Source of the DNA: Hyphomicrobiaceae bacterium
GTDB taxonomy: Bacteria; Pseudomonadota; Alphaproteobacteria; Rhizobiales; Hyphomicrobiaceae
Length of the DNA: 64,000 nucleotides
Assembly: GCA_002919265.1 (NCBI GenBank)
Contig: PKEY01000077.1
Coordinates: 1 to 64,000, forward strand
Direction: 5' to 3'
Positions 51,023 through 60,611 of the stretch are shown one piece after another. The translations under genes and the position numbers were made by a program. Each line of letters begins with the position of its first letter. The first letter of the stretch is position 1. The notes under the pieces were generated by a model. It saw only the letters and a list, made by a program, of their open reading frames with translations, ran no database searches and had not been told where the DNA came from.

Positions 51023-51802
51023 TCAGACGCGCCGCTCGACCATCAGCTTCTTCAATTCGGCGATTGCCTTGGCAGGATTGAGCCCCTTGGGGCACGCCTT
51101 GGCGCAATTCAAAATCGTGTGGCACCGATAGAGCCGGAAGGGATCTTCCAGATTATCGAGCCTTTCTCCGGTCGCCTCGTCACGTGAATCGATGATCCAC
51201 CTGTAGGCCTGCAGCAGGATAGCCGGGCCGAGGTAACGGTCCGAATTCCACCAGTAGCTCGGGCACGACGTCGAGCAGCAGGCGCAGAGAATGCACTCAT
51301 AAAGCCCGTCGAGCTTCTCGCGATCTTCGCGCGACTGCCGCCACTCTTTGGCCGGCGTTGGCGTGTACGTCTTCAGCCAGGGCTCGATGGAGCGATGCTG
51401 CGCGTAGAAGTGCGTCAGGTCAGGGACGAGGTCCTTGATGACCGGCATATGCGGCAGCGGATAGATGGTGACGGGGCCCTTGTAGTCGTCGAGGCTCTTG
51501 AGACAAGCGAGCCCGTTGGTGCCACAGATGTTCATGGCGCACGAGCCGCAGATACCTTCGCGGCAGGAGCGGCGAAACGTCAGAGTAGAGTCGATTTCGT
51601 TCTTAATCTTGATGAGGGCGTCGAGCACCATCGGACCGCACTTCGAGCGGTCGATCCAGTACGTGTCGAGGCGAGGGTTCTTTCCGTCTTCAGGATTCCA
51701 GCGGTAAACCCGGATCTCTCTCCAATCACCTGATCCGGTCGGCTGATTCCAGGTCTTGCCAGGTTCGACCTTCGAGTTTTTCGGCAGCGTCAGCTGGACC
51801 AT
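51023..51802 (-). CDS. sdhB: Succinate dehydrogenase iron-sulfur subunit (SdhB)
   Basis: A 259-residue subunit with the [2Fe-2S] site in [21 protein letters not shown], the 4Fe-4S site in [17 protein letters not shown], and the 3Fe-4S site in [17 protein letters not shown]. It passes electrons from SdhA to quinone through SdhC/D. It is separated from sdhA by a 223-residue hypothetical gene and by a terminator, an unusual split of the sdhCDAB operon. Its own promoter must lie in 51803-51945 or upstream of the hypothetical gene. Confidence 0.97.
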   Translation of the reverse strand: MVQLTLPKNSKVEPGKTWNQPTGSGDWREIRVYRWNPEDGKNPRLDTYWIDRSKCGPMVLDALIKIKNEIDSTLTFRRSCREGICGSCAMNICGTNGLACLKSLDDYKGPVTIYPLPHMPVIKDLVPDLTHFYAQHRSIEPWLKTYTPTPAKEWRQSREDREKLDGLYECILCACCSTSCPSYWWNSDRYLGPAILLQAYRWIIDSRDEATGERLDNLEDPFRLYRCHTILNCAKACPKGLNPAKAIAELKKLMVERRV

Positions 51803-51945
51803 CGCCCCTTAGTCCCTTCTTGCCTCGACGAGGAGACACCTCGCATTCCACGCCCGAAATGGGCGCTTGTGACCTCGCCTGTCAACAGGTCTTATAGTTG
51901 CAGTAGACGGAATGGTGCCTCGCGTTGGATGCAAACCGCCGCGCA

Positions 51946-52617
51946 TTAGGCGGCCGCACAGCGCCGCAACTCGCGAACAAGCATCATTAGCTGATCGGCG
52001 ATCGCGAGACCAGTCTCGACCAAGGTCTTGAGGCTTGCGCGCTGGGCAATCAGGGCGTTGAGACGTTCTTGCTGCTCTCCGAAACCGAAGAACACTTCCT
52101 CGGGCGCTTCGATTTCGCCTTCCTCCATGGCGGACATCACATCGAAGCTGCTCTGCGTGGCGAGGACGAGCATCGAGGCGATCTCGTTGATGGATTGCTG
52201 ATAGATGCGCGCTGCGTCGGCATCCACACGCGGCCCGTGAACGCCGAATTTCAGTGGTGGTGACATGCCTGCGCGCCCCTCGCCCGCGAAGAGCTTTGGA
52301 TAGCGCTGAAAGCGGCGGAAGATCTCTCGCAGGCCGGTGCAGCATGTTTCGAGATCCCGGAGGGCTGCTGCGGCCTTGCGTTTCGGACGTGGTGCATCCG
52401 GTGCATGGTCTTGCGCCACCCAATTCACGGCGGCGATCGAAGAAATGGCTCCTAGAGCGGCAATCGCTGGCAGAACGACAGCGAAAGGATCGGGCGCGAT
52501 GCGCGTATCCTCTTCGGTGTAGGCCGAAGTCTTGGTGGCGAGAATTGTCAATGTATTGCTCGCTTCATTGTTGGTGCCCGGCGAAGCAATACGGAGAGAT
52601 GCCGGACGTCTCCCCAA
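51946..52617 (-). CDS. Hypothetical protein between sdhA and sdhB
   Basis: A 223-residue protein of no recognised family. It contains one probable membrane segment (PFAVVLPAIAALGAISSIAA), followed by a soluble helical part; the C-terminus contains QQERLNALIAQRASLKTLVE and LMMLVRELRRC, a likely coiled coil. The start codon is TTG at 52617 and is uncertain. A longer minus-strand frame at 51809-52423 looks like a shadow. It lies where sdhB normally follows sdhA and on the same strand, after the terminator at 52710. Whether it is linked to complex II assembly is unknown. Confidence 0.5.
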   Translation of the reverse strand: MGRRPASLRIASPGTNNEASNTLTILATKTSAYTEEDTRIAPDPFAVVLPAIAALGAISSIAAVNWVAQDHAPDAPRPKRKAAAALRDLETCCTGLREIFRRFQRYPKLFAGEGRAGMSPPLKFGVHGPRVDADAARIYQQSINEIASMLVLATQSSFDVMSAMEEGEIEAPEEVFFGFGEQQERLNALIAQRASLKTLVETGLAIADQLMMLVRELRRCAAA

Positions 52618-52709
52618 ATGGGTGATTCGATTTGGCCGGATGGTCTTACACGCTGGCCGGCATCACAATTGCGGGGAAGTGACAGTTCGGTGCAATTGAG
52701 CGTGGCCTC

Positions 52710-52743
52710 AAAAAGAAATGGCGGCCCTGGAGCCGCCATTTCT
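52710..52743 (-). terminator. Intrinsic terminator after sdhA
   Basis: AGAAATGGCGGC pairs perfectly with GCCGCCATTTCT (12 bp, 6-nt loop). Read on the minus strand it is followed by TTTTT. It would end the sdhCDA transcript 28 bp after the sdhA stop, before the hypothetical gene and sdhB. Confidence 0.88.
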
Positions 52744-52771
52744 AATAAGCCGCGTGCGTCGCGAGCCTCAC

Positions 52772-54625
52772 TCAATACACGCGCGCCTTTGGTTCGATGT
52801 AGCTCACCTCGTTGGTCAGCGTGTAGGTGTGAACCGGCCGATAATCGAGCTTCACCGTCTTCTTCTCGTAATCGGCCCAGGCCAGCGAGTGCTTCATCCA
52901 GTTGGCGTCGTCGCGGTTGGGGTAGTCCTCGCGCGCATGGGCTCCGCGGCTCTCCTTACGGTTTTCCGCGCTGACTACGGTGACAGCTGCCTGAGCGATT
53001 AGGTTGTCGTACTCCAGTGTCTCGATGAGATCGGAGTTCCAGATGAGCGAGCGGTCGGAGACCTTGATGTCCTCCGACATCTTCCAGATCTCCATGATCT
53101 TCTGGACGCCCTCGGCAAGGACCGGCCCGTCGCGGAAGACGGCGCAGTTGCTCTGCATCGTCTTCTGCATCTGCAGCCGCAGCGTGGCCGTCGGGGTCGA
53201 GCCCGAAGCATGGCGGAACTTGTCGAGCCGCGACAGAGCCAGGTCGGTGGCATCGGCCGGGAGATCGGGATGCGCAGTACCGCGCTCGATCGTCTCGGCG
53301 CAACGCAATGCAGCGGCCCGGCCGAACACGACAAGGTCAATCAGCGAGTTGGAGCCGAGACGGTTCGCGCCGTGCACGGAAACGCACGCGGCCTCGCCAA
53401 TCGCCATGAGGCCCGGCACCACGTGATCCGGGTTTCCATCTTTCAGCGTGACGACCTCGCCGTGATAGTTGGTCGGGATGCCGCCCATGTTGTAGTGAAC
53501 CGTGGGGATCACGGGGATGGGCTGACGTCGGACGTCCACGCCAGCGAAGATCTTCGCGCTCTCGGTAATGCCCGGCAGGCGCTCCGCGAGAATCTTTGGA
53601 TCGAGGTGGTCGAGGTGGAGATAGATGTGATCCTTCTCCGGCCCGACGCCGCGACCCTCGCGGATTTCGATGGTCATCGATCGCGAGACCACGTCACGCG
53701 AGGCAAGATCCTTGGCGTGCGGCGCGTACCGCTCCATGAACCGCTCGCCTTCGGAATTCGTGAGATAGCCGCCTTCGCCGCGAGCGCCCTCGGTGATCAG
53801 AACGCCGGCGCCATAGATGCCGGTCGGGTGGAACTGCACGAACTCCATGTCCTGCAGCGGCAGGCCGGCGCGCAGCACCATCGCGTTGCCGTCGCCCGTG
53901 CAGGTGTGGGCTGAGGTGCAGGAGAAGTAGACGCGTCCATAGCCGCCGGTTGCGAGGATCGTCTTCTTCGCGCGGAAGCGATGGATCGTGCCATCCTCAA
54001 GGCAAAGGGCGACGACGCCGCGGCACGCGCCCTCCTGGTCCATTATCAGGTCGAGGGCGAAGTATTCGATGAAGAATTCCGCGGAATAACGCAGCGCTTG
54101 GCCATAGAGCGTGTGCAGCATCGCGTGGCCGGTGCGGTCGGCTGCGGCGCACGTGCGTTGCGCGGGCGGCCCTTCGCCGTAGTGCGTGGTCATGCCGCCG
54201 AACGGCCGCTGGTAAATTCGTCCGTCCTCGGTGCGGCTGAACGGCACGCCGAAGTGCTCGAGCTCATACACGGCCTCCGGCGCATTCCGGCACAGGTACT
54301 CGATGGCATCCTGATCGCCGAGCCAGTCGCTGCCCTTTACGGTGTCGTACATGTGCCAGCGCCAGTCGTCCGGCCCCATATTTCCAAGTGCAGCGGCAAC
54401 GCCGCCTTGAGCAGCCACCGTGTGAGAGCGGGTCGGAAATACCTTCGTCACGCAGGCCGTCCTGAGGCCTGCCTGCGCAGCGCCCAGCGTCGCACGAAGG
54501 CCCGCGCCACCGGCGCCAACAACCACGACGTCGTAGGTATGATCAGTAATCGGATAGGCTCTGCCTGTGATCGCGGGTTTGGCGATTCCGGCCGTCCCCG
54601 CCGCCTTGCCATTCGTCTCAGCCAT
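52772..54625 (-). CDS. sdhA: Succinate dehydrogenase flavoprotein subunit (SdhA)
   Basis: A 617-residue flavoprotein. The FAD motif [17 protein letters not shown], the covalent-FAD histidine in [17 protein letters not shown], and active-site [20 protein letters not shown] and [15 protein letters not shown] are all present. It oxidises succinate to fumarate at complex II. Its start overlaps the sdhD stop by one base (TGATG), and sdhC-sdhD-sdhA is the order. Confidence 0.98.
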   Translation of the reverse strand: MAETNGKAAGTAGIAKPAITGRAYPITDHTYDVVVVGAGGAGLRATLGAAQAGLRTACVTKVFPTRSHTVAAQGGVAAALGNMGPDDWRWHMYDTVKGSDWLGDQDAIEYLCRNAPEAVYELEHFGVPFSRTEDGRIYQRPFGGMTTHYGEGPPAQRTCAAADRTGHAMLHTLYGQALRYSAEFFIEYFALDLIMDQEGACRGVVALCLEDGTIHRFRAKKTILATGGYGRVYFSCTSAHTCTGDGNAMVLRAGLPLQDMEFVQFHPTGIYGAGVLITEGARGEGGYLTNSEGERFMERYAPHAKDLASRDVVSRSMTIEIREGRGVGPEKDHIYLHLDHLDPKILAERLPGITESAKIFAGVDVRRQPIPVIPTVHYNMGGIPTNYHGEVVTLKDGNPDHVVPGLMAIGEAACVSVHGANRLGSNSLIDLVVFGRAAALRCAETIERGTAHPDLPADATDLALSRLDKFRHASGSTPTATLRLQMQKTMQSNCAVFRDGPVLAEGVQKIMEIWKMSEDIKVSDRSLIWNSDLIETLEYDNLIAQAAVTVVSAENRKESRGAHAREDYPNRDDANWMKHSLAWADYEKKTVKLDYRPVHTYTLTNEVSYIEPKARVY

Positions 54626-55011
54626 CAGAATGCCACCCCAAAACTCAGCTTCAGCACTGCGTAGATGCTCGCCAGCCCGATGATGGCAGCGAAGAACGTG
54701 TTCAGCATCAGCAGAGCAATCTTGGTGCCCTCGGTATGTACGTAATCCTCGATGATGACCTGCATCCCGAGGCGCATATGCACGACGCCCGCCAGAATGA
54801 AGAGGGCGAGCAGGATGGAAACGATCGGATTCCCGAGTGTCGCGACCGCGGTCTCGTAATCAGCTCCCCCGGTCTTCAGCGCGATCCAGATCACGAACGG
54901 CAAAAGCAGCAACAGCGCCACCGAGGTCAGGCGCTGGCGCCAGAAGTGTTCGGTGCCGTCCTTGGCCGAGCCGAGCCGGCGCACATTTTTTAGAGGGGTG
55001 CGCATCGCCAT
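54625..55011 (-). CDS. sdhD: Succinate dehydrogenase hydrophobic anchor subunit (SdhD)
   Basis: A 128-residue membrane anchor with three hydrophobic segments. The segment [20 protein letters not shown] carries the haem-ligand His and the quinone-site Tyr region typical of SdhD. The N-terminus contains [20 protein letters not shown] before the first helix. It anchors SdhA/B to the membrane with SdhC. Confidence 0.96.
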   Translation of the reverse strand: MAMRTPLKNVRRLGSAKDGTEHFWRQRLTSVALLLLLPFVIWIALKTGGADYETAVATLGNPIVSILLALFILAGVVHMRLGMQVIIEDYVHTEGTKIALLMLNTFFAAIIGLASIYAVLKLSFGVAF

Positions 55012-55012
55012 G

Positions 55013-55429
55013 TTACTGCCCTCCGCCTAGCAGGATGACGGCCCAAAGCAGGATGGTCAGAGTCACGGAGCCGATGATGGTGCTCCAGGAGAGTGTATCG
55101 ACCGTCTTGAGATCGAAGCCGCGCCCAGTGTCCCAGATAAGGTGCCTGATACCGCCCAGTGCATGATGGATCAGCGCCCAGGTGTAGCCGAATAATATCA
55201 GCCGTCCGATGATGGAGCCGAAGAACCAATTGGCCGTCGCGAACTGTTCCGGACCCATGGCTGCGGCCAACAGCCACCAGGCTAGAAGCAATGTTCCAAA
55301 ATAAAGGGCTGCGCCAGTAATACGATGGACGATCGACATCAACATGCTGATCGTCATCGTGTAGATCTGCAAATGGGGTGATAGCGGCCGCTCGGTTCGC
55401 GGCAGCCCCCGAGCCTTCGCCTCAGCCAT
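55013..55429 (-). CDS. sdhC: Succinate dehydrogenase cytochrome b556 subunit (SdhC)
   Basis: A 138-residue anchor with three membrane segments. RPLSPHLQIYTMTISMLMSI with the following SIVHRITGAALYFGTL is the conserved SdhC signature, and HHALGGIRHLIWDTG supplies the haem-ligand His. The start MAEAKARGLPR was chosen over an upstream frame that is not conserved. It is the first gene of sdhCDA; the start of the mesaconyl-CoA hydratase gene lies upstream on the same strand. Confidence 0.96.
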   Translation of the reverse strand: MAEAKARGLPRTERPLSPHLQIYTMTISMLMSIVHRITGAALYFGTLLLAWWLLAAAMGPEQFATANWFFGSIIGRLILFGYTWALIHHALGGIRHLIWDTGRGFDLKTVDTLSWSTIIGSVTLTILLWAVILLGGGQ

Positions 55430-55535
55430 GCGACTCTCCTCGTGGAGCATAGTTTGCCGGCCGCGTTGTAGCGCGCGTTCGCCAATGCAGCAATGATCTG
55501 ATCGGCTGCATAGCAGCGCAGCGGCCTCCGAATAA

Positions 55536-56594
55536 CTAGCGCGGCAGCAAAACCCAGGCGTCCAAATCAAGGACGACGCCGTCTTCGTAGTTCCCGTCTG
55601 TCTTCTTATAGGGAAAGTGTGCCGCCGAGCGGTTCTTTACGGCGACAAGGCGGATGCGGAGTGCCCCAAGATCATTTCGATGCGGCAGCTCCGCCTTTTC
55701 CAATACTTCCGACCACGCGTAGATGGTGTCGCCCGCGAAACATGGCGCGACGTGGCGGCCACCGTTGATGGCTGCCAAATGGTACGCGTTAGCCAGGCCA
55801 TTGAATGAGAGGGCGCGCGCTAGCGAAATCACCACGCCGCCGTAAATGAGCCGGCGGCCGAACCGACCGGCGCTCTCCGTGTGCTGGTTGAAGTGGACGC
55901 GGGCGGTGTTCTGGTAGAGGCGGGTTGCAATCTGGTGCTCTGCCTCTTCGATCGTCATACCATCGATGTGATCGATCCGCTCGCCCACCTCGTAGTCGTT
56001 CCAGAAATATGGGGAGCCAGCGAGCGCCGTATCGTAATACTGCCGGTGAATCTTCGGCAGGTCGTGTCCTAACGCGTCCGGGGCCACGCGCTGGGGCAAG
56101 TTAGGCACGTGCGGCTCGGGGGCCGGCGCAGCTTTATCGCGCTTCCGGACCATCACCCAGCGGGCATACTCCAGCACGGTGTTGCCATCCTGGTTCAGCC
56201 CGCGGGAGCGGACATAGACGACGCCAGTCTCCTTGTTGGAATTTTCCTTGAGACCGATCACCTCCGATACGGCGGTAAGCGTGTCGCCCGGATAGACCGG
56301 CGCCACGAAGCGGCAATCGGCATAGCCCAGATTGGCAACCGCGTTTAGCGAAATGTCCGGAACGGTCTTTCCGAAGATCGTGTGAAAGACGAGCAAGTCG
56401 TCAATCGGGGCGCGTGGATAGCCGAGAGCACGGGCGAAGGCGTCGGAAGACTGCACGGCAAACCGCGCGCCATAAAGAGATGCGTAGAGCGCTACGTCGC
56501 CTTCGGTTAGCGTCCGCGGGGTTGCGTGCTGGATGACCTGCCCCAGCGAAAAGTCCTCAAAAAAGTTGCCGGCGGTGGCCTTTGTCTTCGCCAT
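55536..56594 (-). CDS. mch: Mesaconyl-CoA hydratase (beta-methylmalyl-CoA dehydratase)
   Basis: A 352-residue tandem MaoC/hotdog protein. The first half contains ASLYGARFAVQSSDAFARAL and FHTIFGKTVPDISLNAVAN, and the second half carries VHFNQHTESAGRFGRRLIYG. The length (about 345-355) and arrangement are those of Mch of the ethylmalonyl-CoA pathway, which reversibly hydrates mesaconyl-C1-CoA to (2R,3S)-beta-methylmalyl-CoA. ATG after GAGG at 8 nt was chosen. It is the second gene of a leftward pair behind a CitE-like lyase gene that would act on the next intermediate. Confidence 0.88.
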   Translation of the reverse strand: MAKTKATAGNFFEDFSLGQVIQHATPRTLTEGDVALYASLYGARFAVQSSDAFARALGYPRAPIDDLLVFHTIFGKTVPDISLNAVANLGYADCRFVAPVYPGDTLTAVSEVIGLKENSNKETGVVYVRSRGLNQDGNTVLEYARWVMVRKRDKAAPAPEPHVPNLPQRVAPDALGHDLPKIHRQYYDTALAGSPYFWNDYEVGERIDHIDGMTIEEAEHQIATRLYQNTARVHFNQHTESAGRFGRRLIYGGVVISLARALSFNGLANAYHLAAINGGRHVAPCFAGDTIYAWSEVLEKAELPHRNDLGALRIRLVAVKNRSAAHFPYKKTDGNYEDGVVLDLDAWVLLPR

Positions 56595-56630
56595 TACGAG
56601 CACCTCGAGATCTCAAAGTAATCCAGCAGC

Positions 56631-57503
56631 TCAGCTCTTTGCCGCAATCGCTTCGGCTAACGCGACGGTGCGTTGGGCCATCTGACGATGCAGCAGCTCC
56701 ACCATGCGGCCATCGACGGTAATGGCGCCTTTGCCTTGGTTCTCTGGCTGTTCGAAGGCGGCGATGATCTTGCGCGCCCAGGCAACCTCTTCTTCGGTCG
56801 GGGAGAAGATTTCATTGGCTGGCGCGATTTGATCGGGATGAATGAGCGTCTTGCCATCCATGCCGAGCTGCCGCCCTTGTTGGCATTCCCGGCGGAACCC
56901 TTCTAAGTCGCGGAACGCGTTATAGACGCCGTCGAGTACGTCGATCCCGAACGCGCGAGCGGCTGTCACGGCGGCGGAAAGCCAGAACAGTGCGGCTGTG
57001 CGGTTCTCGTCGAGCGCGGCTCGTGTCTCCTTCACCAGGTCGTTCGTTCCCAGAACGAAGCAGGAGAGGCGGGTCACCGGATCCTCAGCAGCTGCGGCAA
57101 TTTCCCGCAGGTTAAGGATGGCGAGCGGGGTCTCGATCATCGCCCAAACGCGCGTCTTCTCAGGCGCGGGGGCGAGAGCTTGGCCCACAGTTATCAGCTG
57201 GGATGGCGACGACACTTTCGGCACCAGGATCGCATCGGGAGCAACCTCGGCAGCGCGCGCTAGGTCTGTCAGTCCCCACGGTGTGTCGAGGCCGTTGATA
57301 CGGACCACGAGCTCGCGGTTGCCATAACCGCCGCCCGCAACGGCTGCCATCACCTGATCTCTGGCCAGATCCTTGGCCTCGGGGGCGACAGCGTCTTCAA
57401 GGTCGAAAATTACAACGTCGGCGGCCAGCGTTTTGGCTTTCTCCAGGGTCCGGGCATTCGAACCGGGCATATAAAGCGCGCTACGGCGGGGCCGAATGGC
57501 CAT
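56631..57503 (-). CDS. CitE-like malyl-CoA lyase / (3S)-malyl-CoA thioesterase
   Basis: A 290-residue TIM-barrel protein of the CitE/HpcH family. RPRRSALYMPGSNARTLEKA, DVVIFDLEDAVAPEAKDLAR (metal Asp/Glu), AMIETPLAILNLREIA and GMDGKTLIHPDQI are the family segments. Its length is nearer the Mcl2 thioesterase (about 285) than the 318-residue Mcl1 lyase. It lies 36 bp upstream of mch, so it probably cleaves or hydrolyses malyl-CoA or beta-methylmalyl-CoA in the ethylmalonyl-CoA pathway. Biochemical test would separate the alternatives. Confidence 0.82.
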   Translation of the reverse strand: MAIRPRRSALYMPGSNARTLEKAKTLAADVVIFDLEDAVAPEAKDLARDQVMAAVAGGGYGNRELVVRINGLDTPWGLTDLARAAEVAPDAILVPKVSSPSQLITVGQALAPAPEKTRVWAMIETPLAILNLREIAAAAEDPVTRLSCFVLGTNDLVKETRAALDENRTAALFWLSAAVTAARAFGIDVLDGVYNAFRDLEGFRRECQQGRQLGMDGKTLIHPDQIAPANEIFSPTEEEVAWARKIIAAFEQPENQGKGAITVDGRMVELLHRQMAQRTVALAEAIAAKS

Positions 57504-57644
57504 CAGGCATCTCCCGTATGAATCAACTGTGCTGGAGGGAAACTAGTGTACTGGTGCCGCATCGGGAATCCGACGTTTGCCTGCCTTGGCGTTTCAGCTT
57601 AACACCGGATCAGGCCACGCTTGGGAAGAGCTCTTCGAGAAACA

Positions 57645-58829
57645 ATGGTCGATAAGCAAAAGGACGTCGTGATCGTGGGCGGCGCTGTCGTCGGCTGCGC
57701 AACTGCCTATTACCTCGTGCAATCTGGCGTACCCGGTGAGCGCATTGCCGTTGTCGAGCGGGACCCTTCTTTTGCGACATGCAGCACGGCGCGTTCGGCG
57801 GGTGGGTTGCGCCAACAGTTCTCTACTCCCGAGAACATCGCGATGTCCCAGGTCACGCTGGACCTGATCCGGAATTTGAAAGAACGCTTCGGCCCTGACG
57901 CCGATGTCGGCTTTCGCGAGCAGGGCTACCTCATCCTTGCCTCCGATAGCGGCAGCTCGATCTTGAAATCGAACGTTGAGACCCAGCGCGAACGCGGTGC
58001 GGATATCGTGTTGCTCAGTGCTGAGGAGCTGGCCGCGCGCTTTCCCTGGCTCGCAATTGATGGGCTAGCGTGTGGCAGCTTCGGCCAATCAGGTGAAGGG
58101 TGGCTCGATCCGGTCAGCCTGACGGATCTGTTTCGGAGAGCGGCGAGGGCTGCCGGTGTCGAATACATCCACGACACCGTCACAGCCATGGAGGTGAGCG
58201 ACAATGCGGTGCAATGCGTCGTGCTCGCGAGCGGTCGTCGCATTACCTGCGGAGCCGTCGTGAATGCGGCGGGGCCTTCGGCGGGAATGGTCGCGGCGCT
58301 CGCTGGCATTCAGCTGCCGGTGGAGGCTCGCAAGCGGTACATCTACGTGCTCGATTGCCGAGAAGCGACGCAGGAGCTGAGGCGAGCGCCGCTTACTGCC
58401 GATCCAACGGGCGTGTGGTTCCGTCCTGAAGGTCAGCTTTTCATTTGCGGGCTGTCACCCGAAGAGGAAAACGAGCCGCCGGCCGAGGATCTCGACTACA
58501 TAGACCATGCTTTTTTTGAAGAAGAGATTTGGCCGAAGCTTGCTGCCCGCGTTCCCGTCTTCGAGTCGGTGAAGGTCGTGAATGCGTGGGCCGGTTTCTA
58601 CGACTACAATACGCTAGACCAGAATGCCGTGATTGGGCCGCATCCGGAGGTGCGGAATTTTTACTTCGCCAACGGCTTTTCCGGCCACGGCTTGCAGCAG
58701 GCGGCAGCCGCTGGTCGCGCCGTTTCCGAGCTGATCGTGCACGGCGCATTTCAGACTCTCGACCTGACGCGTTTCGGCTATGCCCGCATCGCAGAGGGCC
58801 GGCCGCTTCGCGAATTGAATGTCATTTGA
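57645..58829 (+). CDS. FAD-dependent D-amino acid/amine oxidase-like dehydrogenase (DAO family)
   Basis: A 394-residue flavoprotein. The FAD motif is VVIVGGAVVGCATAYYLVQS, followed by STARSAGGLRQQFSTPENIA, and the C-terminus has YFANGFSGHGLQQAAAAGRA, a flavin contact seen in sarcosine/glycine oxidase-like DAO enzymes. The start MVDKQKDV was chosen over a frame 8 codons upstream. The substrate is probably an N-methylated or secondary amino acid, by similarity. A pyridoxal kinase gene begins 9 bp after its stop in the same direction. Confidence 0.88.
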   Translation: MVDKQKDVVIVGGAVVGCATAYYLVQSGVPGERIAVVERDPSFATCSTARSAGGLRQQFSTPENIAMSQVTLDLIRNLKERFGPDADVGFREQGYLILASDSGSSILKSNVETQRERGADIVLLSAEELAARFPWLAIDGLACGSFGQSGEGWLDPVSLTDLFRRAARAAGVEYIHDTVTAMEVSDNAVQCVVLASGRRITCGAVVNAAGPSAGMVAALAGIQLPVEARKRYIYVLDCREATQELRRAPLTADPTGVWFRPEGQLFICGLSPEEENEPPAEDLDYIDHAFFEEEIWPKLAARVPVFESVKVVNAWAGFYDYNTLDQNAVIGPHPEVRNFYFANGFSGHGLQQAAAAGRAVSELIVHGAFQTLDLTRFGYARIAEGRPLRELNVI

Positions 58830-58838
58830 TTGAGCCAC

Positions 58839-59669
58839 ATGGCCCGAGTACTGGCTATCTCCTCGCAAGTCGCCCGCGGGCATATTGGGCTTTCAGCGGT
58901 CGTTCCCGCGCTTCAGCGGCTCGGCCACGAGGTTTGGCCGCTTCCTACCATTCTGCTGTCCAACCATCCGGGGCATCCGCACGCGGCGGGCATGCGGATC
59001 GATCCTGCCGTGCTCGAGGAGATGGTGGATGCCCTAGAGCGGAACGGTTGGCTCGGCGAGGTGGATGCCGTCATAACGGGTTACCTTCCGAGCCCGGAGC
59101 ACGTGCAGTTTTCGGCGTCGGTCATCCGCCGTCTGAGAGGAACCAAAGACGTTCTCTATCTCTGCGATCCGGTGCTCGGCGATGAGCCGGAAGGCGTCTA
59201 CATTGACCCGCATGCTGCTGGCGCCATTCTCGAGGAACTTGTGCCCTGTGCGGACGTTTTGACGCCTAATCGCTTCGAGCTGCAGTGGTTGGCGGAGAAA
59301 CAGGCGGAGACGCCGGATGACTTGGTTGGGCTGGCGGCGACGTTGAAGGTTCCCCGCGTTGTTGTCACTTCAGCCTTCAGGCACGACGGTTTGATCAGCA
59401 CCCTCCTGATTGGCGCGGATGGCAGATACTCCTGTTCCGCGCCCTATCGCGAACCTGTCCCGCACGGTACGGGAGATTTCTTTGCTGGGCTCATGCTCGG
59501 CCATCAGCTCAATGACAGGTCTGCCGTCGAGGCAATGGCCTTGGCGGCGGCGGGGCTCGATCACGCGTTGTCCTTCAGTGAATCGCGCGACGAGCTACAA
59601 CTCGTCGCCTCGCAGGCGGCATGGGCCGCTCCCGATCCGCTCCCGGTCAGGCCGTGGGAGGGGGAGTAG
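58839..59669 (+). CDS. pdxY: Pyridoxal kinase (PdxY/PdxK)
   Basis: A 276-residue ribokinase-like kinase. AISSQVARGHIGLSAVVPAL, YLCDPVLGDEPEGVYID, and VPHGTGDFFAGLMLGHQL with the GTGD catalytic motif match pyridoxal kinases. It phosphorylates pyridoxal (and analogues) in the PLP salvage path. The ATG of MARVLAIS is preferred to an upstream TTG that gives two extra residues. It ends 24 bp before the carbonic anhydrase gene. Confidence 0.93.
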   Translation: MARVLAISSQVARGHIGLSAVVPALQRLGHEVWPLPTILLSNHPGHPHAAGMRIDPAVLEEMVDALERNGWLGEVDAVITGYLPSPEHVQFSASVIRRLRGTKDVLYLCDPVLGDEPEGVYIDPHAAGAILEELVPCADVLTPNRFELQWLAEKQAETPDDLVGLAATLKVPRVVVTSAFRHDGLISTLLIGADGRYSCSAPYREPVPHGTGDFFAGLMLGHQLNDRSAVEAMALAAAGLDHALSFSESRDELQLVASQAAWAAPDPLPVRPWEGE

Positions 59670-59693
59670 GTTTCTTTTCAATCGAGAAGCGCC

Positions 59694-60332
59694 ATGATGT
59701 TGTTTCCGGAACACCTGGCTGACCGCTATCGCCGCTTCAAGTACCGGCATTTCGCGCCGAACCTCGATTACTACGAGGAGCTGGCGCGCAACGGTCAAAA
59801 TCCGGACGTCATGATCGTGAGCTGCTGCGACAGCCGGGTCGATCCGGAGACCATTTTCAGTGCAATGCCCGGCGAGCTGTTCGTTGTCCGTAACGTGGCC
59901 AACATCGTCCCGCCTTACGAGACCGACGGGCGTTATCACGGCGTGAGTGCCGCTCTTGAGTTCGCCGCGCTCAATCTGCGCGTGAAGCATATCGTCGTGA
60001 TGGGCCACTCGGGCTGCGGCGGCATCAGAGCCTGCCTTGAACAGTCGGCGGCCCGGCAGTCAGAAGCCCAGTTCATCTCGAACTGGATGTCGATCCTGGA
60101 GGAGGGGCGGCAGAAGGTTCTTCAGGCGGGGGCGGGCCGGAGCATTCCCGAGCTGCGCACCGAGCTCGAACGTGTCGGGATCAAGATCTCCCTGCGCAAC
60201 TTGCGCAGTTTCCCCTGCGTCAAGACGCTTGAAAGCAAGGGCCGGCTTCATCTCCACGGGGCCTATTTCGACATAGCGACTGGCAGTCTTTTCGTTCTCA
60301 ACGAGGCGACTGACGAGTTCGTGCCAATCTGA
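59694..60332 (+). CDS. Beta-class carbonic anhydrase
   Basis: A 212-residue zinc enzyme hydrating CO2. The zinc ligands are in MIVSCCDSRVDPETIF (Cys with the Asp/Arg dyad) and in VMGHSGCGGIRACLEQ (His and Cys). NVANIVPPYETDGRYHGVSA matches the beta-CA core. The start could be either of two adjacent ATGs. It is likely cotranscribed with pdxY. Downstream, the 280 bp before the histidine kinase gene hold no obvious gene. Confidence 0.95.
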   Translation: MMLFPEHLADRYRRFKYRHFAPNLDYYEELARNGQNPDVMIVSCCDSRVDPETIFSAMPGELFVVRNVANIVPPYETDGRYHGVSAALEFAALNLRVKHIVVMGHSGCGGIRACLEQSAARQSEAQFISNWMSILEEGRQKVLQAGAGRSIPELRTELERVGIKISLRNLRSFPCVKTLESKGRLHLHGAYFDIATGSLFVLNEATDEFVPI

Positions 60333-60611
60333 TCGGCGCTCATAACAGAGCTGCACTTTCTACACTCTGCTGAAAAGCTGATAATCGACTTGAAAAACTG
60401 CGGTGGGCGCACGATGTCGCAGTCTCCTGACGTTTGAGAGCGCGGCCGTTAGGGTGATTGCTCAGTAGGCACACGTTAAGCAAGGACGAGCAGCCGACTG
60501 TACTGCTGAGCTTCACGTGTAATTCTAAGTCGCTACGCCAAGTCGGGGAAAAGGGAGGGCGAGGGATCACCCAGCACCATCCACAACTTGTCGTTGTGAA
60601 ATTCTGCGAAT

